Shown: positions 45,285-57,400 of the stretch, piece by piece
How the letters are laid out: the number at the start of each line of letters is the position of its first letter
Numbering within the stretch: position 1 is the first letter of the stretch
Origin: Toxotes chatareus
Lineage: Eukaryota > Chordata > Actinopteri > Toxotidae
Direction: 5' to 3'
DNA length: 64,000 nt
Assembly: GCA_016801885.1 (NCBI GenBank)
Contig: CM028888.1
Location: 1,224,501-1,288,500, forward strand
The notes under the pieces: model-generated
What the model was told of the DNA's origin: nothing
The model's database searches: none
Seen by the model: the letters and a program-made list of their open reading frames with translations, nothing else
Made by a program: the position numbers and the translations under genes

Positions 45285-48200
45285 GTAGGAGTGTGTGTGC
45301 TTATTAAGAAGATGAATGGCCTTTGACCTCTTGCCGTTAAAATAATATAAATGTGGCTTTTGCATACACCTGTAAATGCTGTCTCATACACAGCACAAAC
45401 CAGCTGTGCAGTGATAAAACATCGGTCACTTTTATTAACATCAGCTACCATCCCAACAAAATAAACAGAAACACAGCTGAAATACCTTTTTTAAAAAAGA
45501 GCCCATGAAAGATTTTTAAACACTTTACATGTGTTTTAACACCGAATTTAAAATAGTTAAACCTGCTAAAGATGAGGAGACTGTTGGACCTGTTGCACAG
45601 GTGGTCAGACCTGGGATCTGTGGACCATGGATCCCAGTTAGGGAACAAGAAGGAGTCAAACACTGCTTAATTCCAAAAGGGGCTAGAAATTTATGAAAGG
45701 CCGTTATTGGCCCTTCCTCTGCTTATTACCTATGTGTAATACAACAACTGCAGATTCCAGCTGACAGATATCCTCGTTCTACATCTGCATTTGTGCCGTC
45801 TTCACTTTGACCTGTCACATCCCTGCTACCTGTGTCACGATAAATGAACGGTTGCTGACTACATAGACATCTGCAGGCCCCGGCTCTCATTCTGAGGACT
45901 GTTGTTGAACGTCAGTCTCTTTTAAAGTTTAGTGTTGACTGATTTTCTGTCAGATAACTCACGGATTAATCGACTAATTGCTGCAGCTCTGCTCACAGTA
46001 TGCACCATTGTATCAGCCTGAAAGGCTCAAAGCTCCTTCCCTCCTCAGTGCTCTCTGATCTTAATGCTTCTCTAATGCTGAATGAACCAGACACAGCCGT
46101 GGCTTCCTGCAGTTGTTTTCATCATGAAATGAACAGATGGGACTTTTGCACAAGATGCAGTGCTGTTAGAGGTAAAATCCAGGGCGTCAGACCTGCAGCC
46201 AAAACCGGAATCAGGTTAAGTGGGAGAGATGAACGGCAGAGTGGTGCTGAGAGGAAATCTTAATGAGAACAGGAGCAATGAACTCTCCTGCACTAATTAC
46301 ATGTGTTTTCAGAGCTGCAGTCGTTTTCTTGTTTCACTGAGAAATTTGACCTTGAAGCTGAGAATCTCTCTCCTTCAGTGAAATACTGAATACATGAGGA
46401 AGATCTCAGGGGGCGATAAACAAGATGTTCCTTCTCACAGTGTGCTCTGTTCACAAGTGATGTCTCATTAGCCTTGAAAGGGGAGATGGGGAATAAACCA
46501 CGAGGCATGACTTTCTCACTCCTCTCTCCACTGTTTAAATCGCTGGAGGAGGAAACTGTTCATTTTCAAATTAATAGAAAAATGACCATGAGCAGGAAGG
46601 TGGATGATAAGGGCGATGATTTTACCCTTTAGAAATATCCCAGGATAATCCACCTTGAAAGGACTGTAGAGTCCTCTTCAGTGTGGTTGTGTTAGATATG
46701 TAAACTAATGATTATTTACATTTGCATTAAGCTGATGATTATTTTCATGATTGCTTGTATTGATCTAAAAACTGCTGGAAAGTAGAAAAAATGTCCATCA
46801 CAGTTTAGAGTTGGAGGTAAAGGTGGCACCTTCAGATGTTTTGCTTTGGCTGACAAACTTTAACGTAAAAACCCAAAGTTTTTCAGTGACGTCACTGTGA
46901 CGTCACGCAGCTGTGAGTCCTGACTGTTTTCAGTTTTTCGTCATGGTGGTGCTTTCACGGACCCTTCAGCGGAAAACTTCGCATTCCTGAGCTAAGCTGT
47001 TGGAAATCAACCAAACACACAAGGAAACATGACCAAGGAAACAAAGCGAATGCAAACGTTAACAATGGAAGAATTATATCGTGGTTTGGTTGTGGAATGT
47101 GCCGACACCGTTTCGTACGACATCAACAAAACAAGATTCGAGTCTCTGCAGGTCGTTTTTCTCACCATAGAGAAACGAATGGAAGCTAATGGCTGCCCTG
47201 AAGCTGAAACATGCCAGATACATACACTTTATTAGAAACACCTGTTTATTCGTGTGATTATCCAGTCAGCCAATCATGTGGCGGCGGTGCAGTGCAGGTC
47301 AAAAGCTTCAGGAAATGTTCACATCAAACATCAGAATGGGGACAAAGTGTGATCTCAGTGCCTTTGACCGTGGAGGGATTGTTGTTGTTCAGTGTCGGTG
47401 TGGTTTTCCTAAGTACACACACATTTTCTATATGTGTCAGCATTTTTCTTCCATTTAGTAGCTTTAAATTTTTCAATCATATCACATAAAATTCACTTTA
47501 AGAACCTTTTAAAGACATGTTTTATTTTGCCGTCTGGGTTCTTCGACTTAAAAACACCTTGCTTGAGAAGCTTAGGCCAAATCCCGCTCATCCTTTAAAT
47601 ACTTTATAAAACGTTTTTGGGTAATTGACTGTACTCTGGTAAAGCATTGTGTGAAAGACAATAGATCGGTTATTAAGACTGTGGTTGAACTGGTTTTTAC
47701 ACAGTGGATGATTTAGAACATTTTGAAGTGCCTTTGGACAAGTTTCTCCTGACGTAGACGTTAAATCATTGTGGGTAGGCACAGTGTGTTTTCTCACTCA
47801 GGATCATAAGGTTAACAGAAGTTTATCTTGTCAACACATATTTTTACAAAATGAGATTTAATTTCTCTAATAACTCACTTTGTACAGAATTCATTATCTA
47901 CTTTTCTTCAGTGCGTGGCAGTGGAATTGGGCTTTTCTAAAGTGTTTTTTAGTTTGTTAAAGAGAAAGATATGTTGGTCCCAAACCAGAAACACTGATCT
48001 GTCATTAAAACTCGGTTCATGGTGGAGACGGAACCTGAATACCAGAGGTATTTTCTTCTTTGCTGTGTTTCTCCCGGGGTACGTCCTGCTCATTTACATT
48101 CCTGTAATTAGAAATCAGGTCTGGAGGTGTGAGTTACCTTTTCCCTCCCTCTCTCTTATAGAAATCCATCAGTGTAATAAGCTTAGAGTGCCAAGCATGC

Positions 48201-51142
48201 AGCACTACACAGTCCCACTTGTACCAAAACACAGTGCAGAGGGGAGGGCGGATTTTCACAGAGACTCGTTTTTCATCTTTACCAGTTACTTAAGACCCCT
48301 CGGACTTTGACACCAAATCCCTTTAATGGCTTATGTCTGGAATTCTGGAGGCTTAGAGCTTGTTTTTTTCTCCTCTTGTGTGAGTGAGCATACAACTTCT
48401 TTTCTTACTGCGTTAATATTTTGTATCATAGTAATTTAGTGCTTCTTCTACATGTGTGGTTTTATTTGACACTTGAATTTTGACTTTATTCTGAGTTAAT
48501 TCACCGTATCGCGATCCAGATCACCGACCCTTAGCCTGCACATTGGCTCCTGATGTGACAGGCCTTCAGCCACCTGCTGCTTTCTGCCAATGGAAAATGG
48601 CTTTGTCTATGTTTGGTTAATGTGTACATGTAGTGTGTTTGGCCGTGTGTGTTGTTGGTCATTGCTTATGTCAATCACGATGTAAGCGATAAAAGTTCCG
48701 GCTTCTCGGCCGCGAGGATTCGCCGCTGCTCGTCTCAGTCTCGCGTTCGTTATAACTGAATGTTTTTGGACTGAGGCAGAACGAGACGTTTGAATAAGTC
48801 ACTTTGAGCTCAGAGCAACTGAAGCGAACATTGTTCACTGTTCTGTGACGTTTTTCAAACGGAAAGTTATCGATTCATTGATGATGAAAATCATCGTTCG
48901 TTTCTCCACAAAGGTGAACACATGCAGCAAGGTGGAGTGTTTCTGTTGTTCTGTTGGTGCTCCCGCTTTGTTAAACACAGTATTTCATTGGTTGTAGGCC
49001 TCAATTTATTTAGCCTGTTAGTGAGATATCACACACACACACACACACACACACCACTGTAGTTGCAGGTGGAATGAAGGCTTTCTTCTTTTTGAAACTC
49101 CTCTGCTTGTTATACACTTAGAGGAAATGAGAAGGAAGAAAGGCTTCCCAAACAAAGTCCTTAACCCCCCCCCACACACACACACACACGCACACACATT
49201 CCTGAAACACACAACGTGAAGGACCGAGCAGCGCGCAGACTCACCAGCCAAAGGCCTGATTCATCTCAAATCCCTTTCACTGCTTGCCAAGGTGCACGGG
49301 GTCAAAGTGCAGCGTGAGGCCCTGCAAACTGTTAACTAGGACCTGAGCAGAGGCTGGTTCAGTCACAGCTGCAGTGTAGTTTTTTTTAATGCGTAACCAG
49401 CCATGTTATAACTTATTTATTTGCGGCAGCTCAGAGCAGCTTTCAGACAGATGCAGTCATTTGCACTGGTCCAGGACAAAAGCACAGTTTCTGCGTTTTT
49501 GCTCTTGTATGGACGAAAAGCACAGGGACACAAAAAAATCAAAGCTGCTCTGCAGGTTGGAAATTCTTCTTCCTTTAATTTAATCTTTTGCATTGAGAGT
49601 TTCCTTTGTTCTGGATCTGGTTCTCTCTCATACCCTCAAACTAGTACTGAACAGATAAGGTAATAAATTTAATTAGATCCAGTTTTACTGACATGTCATT
49701 TATAATTTGTCCTCACAGATATAGATGTATATAGATATGAGATATAATTGCAAATGCTGTACATTAATAAACAATATGTTCTTATAGCTGCTTACAACTC
49801 TGTTACAGTTAAGCCTTTATGTACTGCTGATCAATATACTGCTGAATAATAAATCAATAAATAATAATTGATAAAATATGAATGGCAGAGGTTTGTAATG
49901 GAGGCTGCAGCTGCCACAGATACAAACATTTCCCTCTGCGTTTCCTGTCAAATGACCAAAGCTGCTCTTCGCTGCCTGTGCAGGGAAGAGGAAGCAGAGA
50001 TGGTTCAGATGGCTGAAATATTTCCTGCTATCAATAGTGGCTGTGCTTATTGGAAAAATCTGTGTGAAGTTTGACCGTGGGAGCACGAAGAATGCACTGA
50101 ACCTGCTGTTTATCATAGTTTTATCTTTCACCTCTCTGTCTCCTCACTGCCGCCCTTTCGGGTGATTGATGTGCGTCGTCCTCTTCTGTTTGTTTTGAAT
50201 TACAGTGTCAGCAAAGTCGTTTCTGCCTTTCCAGCCTCAAACACACGTATTTCTGGTATTTACGTGATGCAGTTATTCACAGACACGTCGCACAAGCTTT
50301 GCAGCGAACCACTTGTGCGGAGGTCAAGGTTCACAGCCACCCACAGTATTCTCCTCCAGCGTTCTCCTGAAGTGTGCGTGTTCCCTTAGACTCATCTTGC
50401 CCAGGTCCCTCAGAGGAACAGTCACAGGTATCTGATGTTCTGCATTTGAATAGCTAATGTACCTGCAGCTGTGCAGGACGTCCAGACTGTACAGCTGATT
50501 TCATGTGAAATTTTCTCAGGTGTTTTTTGTTTTTTTAATTTTTATGAAAACAACCTGTTTTTTGTTTTTTTTTTAATAACAGGACACTGTGTGTGTTATG
50601 CCTAGGCCTGGGGCTAATGCTGACTCAGCATGTTCATGTTTCTGCAGACGTTTGCTGCGACGGTAATGAGGAAAAAAATGAAGTAAAAGTGGAACAAAAG
50701 AAGGAAAGAGAAATAAAATCTCGGGAGCAGCCTGCGCTGCCTGTGTAGCCCGTATAAATTCTTCACAGTGTAATATCATCTGTCCACCGTTGCACTGACG
50801 CATTGAATGCATATCGTCAGGTGAAAGGAATGTTATCTGCCAGATAACGCGCTGTCATTGGTATGAGGAGGGTAACGTGCAGACGGAGTGTGTGTCTGTG
50901 CGTGTTGTCGTTTCCCTGTTGGACTTTGAGAGCATATGAAATGTAGTTCGGAGCCTCATAACTCGACCTGAGGAATTTATACGCTGCTCTCAATGAACAT
51001 TTCTCCGCGCCGCCGTCTGACTCAGCGCTCAGCTATGCAGCCCGCCTCCCTGTGTGTTTGCACTCTGCCGCACACTTTGTCAGTTTGCATTAGAGCGCCG
51101 GGGCCTGGCCTGGCTTTTTACCTTGGTATGTGAAACCTGTGG

Positions 51143-51192
<50 letters not shown>

Positions 51193-54100
51193 TAATGTCC
51201 TGCAAATCAGTTTTTGATGCCAAACATGACAGGAATTCAGTGTTTTAGTCTCAGATAAGCTCGTTAGAAAACATGCAGACCGTCATGTGACTATAAAACT
51301 CTATGGAAACACAAACAGTCCAAACCCCAGAGATATTTCATTTTTTCACTGTATAAAATGACAAAAAGCAGCAAATCTTCATATTCCAGACGCTGGAGTG
51401 ATTTCAGCTCTGCTGTTGACATCAGTGGGAGGACAAAGATCCACTGGGTCAAACAGTATCACCCTCCGTCCTTCCTCTGTTATCTCGAACTGCTGATGTG
51501 GATTCATTGTTAGCCAGGTGAGGCTGGTAGAAGGGGGGGGTCGAGAGTGGGGGCTGCTGTCATCCTGAGGAGCTGTGGCTGAAACATGGCGGCGGTTGAT
51601 GGGAGACTGTAGGAAAAGCATTTGAAAACATTGCTTTTCTGTTAATAGTGTGAACAGGTGCATTGATAAATTGTTAACTTTTATTTAACTTTTCTGATAA
51701 CAATCATATTTGTTATATCAGCTTGTGTAATCATCTCACTTTAACCCGGCGTTACTTTCCTCTCCTCGGCTTTGATCGTCTCAGATTGCAGATTGATCGA
51801 TGATGAAAGTAGCTGTTTTCAGTTTTACCTGCTCCCAGGACGTGGGGGCTCCCACGGCCGTTGCAGGCAGTCTGAGCACCAAAGCAGTTAGGCTATTAAA
51901 TGACTGACAGGGCAGTGGAGGTTGGGCCGCCGCTGCCAGCTGGTCCTTCGCTCCGAGGGAAACTGTGACGGAGAGCGACGAGTCGAGGTCAGCGACTCCC
52001 CTCGGCCCCGGCGATTAGAGGATAGGATTTAGTGGGTGAGAGGAGAGAGGAATCAAATAATGGGATGTGGATACCCAGCCAGCCAACCAGCCGGTTGGCA
52101 GAAACCCCCCTGTCTTCCCGAGCTAAATTTAGAGCGGGGCTGAGGGGATCTTCTCCGGGCCCCTTTCATTATTCATCAGCTGAAAAAGGAGCCAGTTCGG
52201 TTTCTCCCTGCAGCAGCGAGCCGCCGCTCTGTTTGTGTGGAGCTGAAGTCACAAAACACAAGAGGCAGCAGAGGAGAAAAGCCAGACAGAGGAGTCTGGC
52301 GTCTTACTCTGCTGTTTGCTGCCTCTCATGATTTCATCAATGAGCGCTGGGTTTCCCTGCGTTTGTTTGTTTGTTTGTTTGTTTGTTTGTTCGTCCCGTG
52401 GGTTATTTCTGATCCTGTTAAAGGGGATTTGGACAGAGATAAAGAGAATGATGTGTAACTGCTGTATGTGTAACATTCATAGAAATACTTGGTTGCTTAG
52501 CAGGTAGGCAGGGTCTTGGTCTGTATTTCCATGGGTTCTGATCACCGGTTCCATTTGGATCTGGTTCCAGCGAATTCCGGGTCCAGTGCATTCCAGTGTG
52601 CATTAAAAAAAATGAGCAGTTTATTTAATGGATATTCACTGACGGATAAAGCAGAATTAACATGCGCTGTTGTTTTTACTTGTGCAGCTGCAGCTCAGCC
52701 TCCTGGTGAGGAGTGAGCACAGGGTTAATGAGCGTCACAGTCCTGCGACCATCAGCTCAGCAGAACGTCCACACTTCAGCTCTGATGGTTAATCACTGTC
52801 GTTTCTGTGTCAGAGTCGTGTCTCTCTGGTAATTGGTCCTTAAATTAATAACAGTTGTGCTGTTGAAATTTGAACCAAAGGCAGAATCGGTGCTGTGGGC
52901 CGATCTCTCAGTTTTAGATTCTGTAAGTTGGATCACATGACCTACCACATGGCCTGCGATGGTTTAGAGTTTAGAGTTCAATGTCTGACGTGTCTAATGT
53001 AAATCCTCATATTGTTTTTGTGTTATTTTGTACAAACACTGATAAAACTTTTCCATCTAAATGTGATATTTCTCTTCAGTAGTGTGAATGAAAGCTGAAG
53101 CTAACGGCTGAAGCTAACCCTAACCCGAACAGCTCAGGGTTTTTGGTGTGTGAACGGAGTCTGGAAGAAATTCTTTCTAAGTCTAATCTTTCTATGGCAC
53201 TGAAGGAACAAAGGGTGTGATCTGGATTATATCAGTTTTATGCAGCGCACTGTTACATGCCTAATTAATATGAATTACTAGAAGCATGACTTCAGGCAGT
53301 TCAAAAACGTTTTTTAGGAAATTTAACTTCCTAACGTTGTGTCACACAAAACCAGCATCATTAACAGTCCAGGTAGTGATTAAAATCTAAAACCCGCTGA
53401 AGCACTCAGACTCAGTTCGGTCAAAACAAAATGTAAAAGTGGTTCATTTTCCGTCGCGGCTGCAGTGAAGTCGCTGGAAGGCCGAGGGTTGCCCCAGAAA
53501 CCTCCAGGCGATGCGTCAGCTCTGCTTGTGGAATGCCACGGGCCGGTTTCCTCCTATTGTGACGGGCTAGTGCCCCCCCCCCTTTCTCCTTTTCCGCCCT
53601 TGGAGGTGAATAGAGGACTAAGACCAGACGACCCACCCCCACCCTCCTCCTCCACTCACGCACACACACTCATCCTACCTCCTCCTCCTGAAACTGCTTT
53701 CAGACGAGCACAGCGAGACGGGATGAATCCATCTTTTAGTTTGCTCATTGTTCAGACTCGCTTCTGACCAGGGCTTAATGTGGGTCGGACACTCCAGGCA
53801 CTCCAGTGACGTAGCTCTGTGGATGGAGGTGTTGGCTGCTCAGTCGGTCAGTCCTCCACTTTCATCTGAAATATCTCAGTAACTACTGGATGGAGTGTTA
53901 TAAAGTTTTGTACAGACATTCGTGGTCCCCAGATCATGAATCTTTCTGATTCTGGTGATCCTCTGACTTTTAATATAGTGTCACCAGCAGGTCAAAGTTT
54001 TCACTTATCGGGAAAAATATCTCAGTATGTGCCGGAGCAGAAGCCACTCAGTTCTTTACAGACTTTCATTGTTGTGAAACAGAGAAAAAGCAGGAATTTT

Positions 54101-54391
54101 GGTGCATTTAATCAGCTGGAATCAGCTGTTGTTTGCTAATGTTTACTTGATTCACTTTGCTTAAAGTATAAATGCCATTAATTGACAGTTGTTTGAACAC
54201 TACAGAGCAGCTTATTGTGTGAACAGCAGCAGCCGGGGGCTAACATGTGACAGCAGTGTGGTTTGAAATATGTAAAAAGCTGGTTTAGCATCTCCATTAA
54301 TCATGTGTCGTACACTTTGCACTACATACTTCACCTATTAAACCTAATTTACATTCAGCCAAAAGTTAGTTCAGTTAGTTTATCCTCAGGG

Positions 54392-54425
<34 letters not shown>

Positions 54426-57400
54426 TAAATACTCAGAGAGCTTGTGGGAGTGTGCAGAGGCTTCAGGTGAGCGTGTGTTGTTTAGAGACAGATGCACATC
54501 ACAGAGAACAGTAGTGCTTTGAATGGACTCCTGGTATCAGATCATTACACATTTCGATCACATCTGTGGCTGGAACAGTTGCAGTGTGTTTGTTTGCCTG
54601 TGGAGGATCCAGTCTGAATTTAGCTTCTGTCCTCTGAACATCATCATCACTCGTTTGTCTCTGACTCTTCAGTTTCTCACTCAGAACAAATAATCACACA
54701 AGGAATTATTCTGATCATTGAATCAAACCATTTGTGCTGAACAATGATTGTGGCTGATTTAAATCTTGTTATTCGAAGCTGTTTACGTGAGCTTTGTTTT
54801 GTTGTACATACATGTGTCCCCGGTGTAACATACACAAACCACTGTTATGTTGTGGATGTAATGATGATATTTCTGTCTCTTGGACCGAAGAGGTTTGTTC
54901 ACAGTGGATTCTGTTTCTGCTTCTGTTTTCTTCAGGCAGACGAAGCCTCTGACGTTTGCTGACTGTATCGGGGATGAGTTGCCGGTCGGCTGGGAGGAGG
55001 CGTATGACCCCGTCATCGGAGCTTATTATGTCGACCACAACACCAGTGAGTTGGCTGTCTGCTGTTCTTCCTGCGTGCTGTGCGCCGTAACTGCGAGGAT
55101 GACCCTGGAACTTTAATCAACAGACTTTTTAAAAAAAGAAAGCAGAGTGATAAGTGGGATGACTCCTGTGCCTCAGCTCAGATACATGCTGAGTTATGAG
55201 ATACAGCAGTAGATATACTGATGGATTTAAACTGCATCTGCTAAAATCATACCAGATTGACATCCTCCTCTTCCTCCTCTGCTTCTCTTCCTCCAGAGAG
55301 CACCCAGCTGGAGGACCCGCGGGCTCAGTGGCAGCGGGAGCAGGAGGCCATGCTGCGGGACTACCTGGCCGTGGCCCGGGATGCCCTCAGTGCCCAGAAG
55401 GAGATCTACCAGGTGAAGGAGCAGAGGCTCCGCCTGGCGCAGCAGGAGTACCGGCAGCTCAACGACGCGTGGAGGGACAAGTCAACGTCGCAGACCAGTC
55501 GTGAGTACCGTGAGAGAACTGGGAGCAGAGCTAGGAAACAGAAAAAACGAGGGAGGAAGCTGTTCCTGGATCTGACAGTGTAGCGTGGCCGAGACAACAC
55601 TGTCCACAGCAAAGGGACTTAGACTTCATGTCCAAACAGCAGCAGCCGACAAATAAAAAGGATTAAAGAAATAAAAAAGATTTTGTGTTTAGCACCAATG
55701 CAGCTGGTGTGGAAACAGAACAGGTAAAGCTGAACGCTCTGTCTTATTCTCTCTGTGTGATGTTGTACTGTAGCTCATCATGTGGAGGAGAAAGCATGAG
55801 GATGGGATAATTAGTGGCAGCAGTGTTATGGCACCTTCAGGTTTGCTGAATTTTGTGTCAGTGAGCGAGGGTGAAGGGCTTTGACAGCGCTGACCTCTGA
55901 GGGGGTGGAGCGAACAGAAGACGAGGAGGGAAGAAATGCTTTGGAGGTTTCTTTAGTCGTCGGTGCTGCATCCTTTTCTCAGACACACTCTCAGAGAGCT
56001 GTCGTTTAGATTGACCTGTGATCCCTCTTGGTTTTTTCAGAAACGTACAGGAGAGAAAAAGGATCCTTGACATTACAGAGGGTGAAGCTTTCTCTTTTGT
56101 TGCGCTGTAATTTTTTCTCTTGAGCCTTGACAGGAAATAACACCTTGATATTTCTCTTCAGTTTAACAGATAAACACAGATTTCCCCACAGTGTCTTCAG
56201 CTGAGGGTTCTGCCTCTGTCCTCTGCCACCCCTTCCTGCTCTAACACAAAAACAGCTGTGAAATAATCCGAAGGAGAAAATGACATAAGGGGCAGTTTTT
56301 AACTCCTCTTTTTTCTCCCCTCATCTTTACTTTTCTGCAGTGAATTCTAGATCCTCCTCCTCCAGCAAGTACGACCCAGAGATCCTGAAAGCAGAAATAG
56401 CCACAGCCAAAAGTCGGGTAAGAGCCTCTCCTTCCTGTTTCAGCCACACAGCCTGTTTTCAGATACCTGATCCACTAAACATAAACGTTTCTTTGTCGAG
56501 CACAGCTCACCACTGTTTTCATCACAGATTAATCAGTATTTTCTGTTAATGAATTAGTCATTGAGTGAATAAAATGTTGGAAGTGGAAACTTGCTCGTTG
56601 CAGATTCACAGGGTTTGTTGTAGCCGTGCTCTTTAAACCCTGACAGTTTCCTCTCACTCGTCTCTGTGCCTCAGGTGAACAAGCTGAAGCGGGACCTGGC
56701 CTGTATGAAGCAGGAGCTGCAATACAAAGAACAAGGCTTTGAGACACTCAAAGAGTAAGTGGTGCACAAACACCAATGCCCTTCCCCCAGAGTCCAGCTG
56801 CTTCACCTGTCTTTGTCCAGGTTCACGTGTGCTCTCATATTCACTTCTGGAAGCTCTCCAGTGCAGCCTCCTCCACCTTGAATCTTTGCTTGCGGGCGCA
56901 TTGACAGGCGTATTTGTTGACACTCGACTGTGGGATTCGACCCTCGTGCTTTAGGCTGCAACCAGCCCTCCTGATTTAATTTGATGAGCAAAGGAAGACA
57001 GTCAGAGTCTGACTTGAATAACAAGTGTAAGTGTGACCTTCCCTCAGTCTGTGCAGTTTAACCATCTGCCTGCAAATCATCCTCGACTTAAGTTCACTAC
57101 TGAAAAAACTGTGAAGTGTGTGATGGAGAGAGTTGTTAGAGAAGTTCCTCGGCCACCTCCTAAAGGTTAATGTGGTAAAGTTTTATATTTCTGTATTAGG
57201 AATTAGCTTTTTGAAGATCTGAGTAAAATATTCAGCTCAGAGTCAGAACAAGGACATCACATCAGCGCGACTCGTCGGCCTCTCTGCGGAGCCGTCAGAC
57301 GTCACAGCTCAGCTCCGACCACGACTTTTACTTTCTCTGTGGAAATCTCATGTCCAGATTCGTGCACGCTGGAGTCATGCACAGGAGTGTGGTGTGCGGC

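Larger units (their letters stand above)
45285..54935 (+). other. wwc1 intron 1
   Basis: 9.65 kb first intron. It holds a Tc1/mariner fragment (47225), a CpG-bearing patch at 48690-48760, several CA/GT repeats, GC-richer conserved-looking patches at 50820-51110, 51840-52290 and 53455-53760, and a teleost repeat at 53860-54060. No additional exon recognised. Confidence 0.75.
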
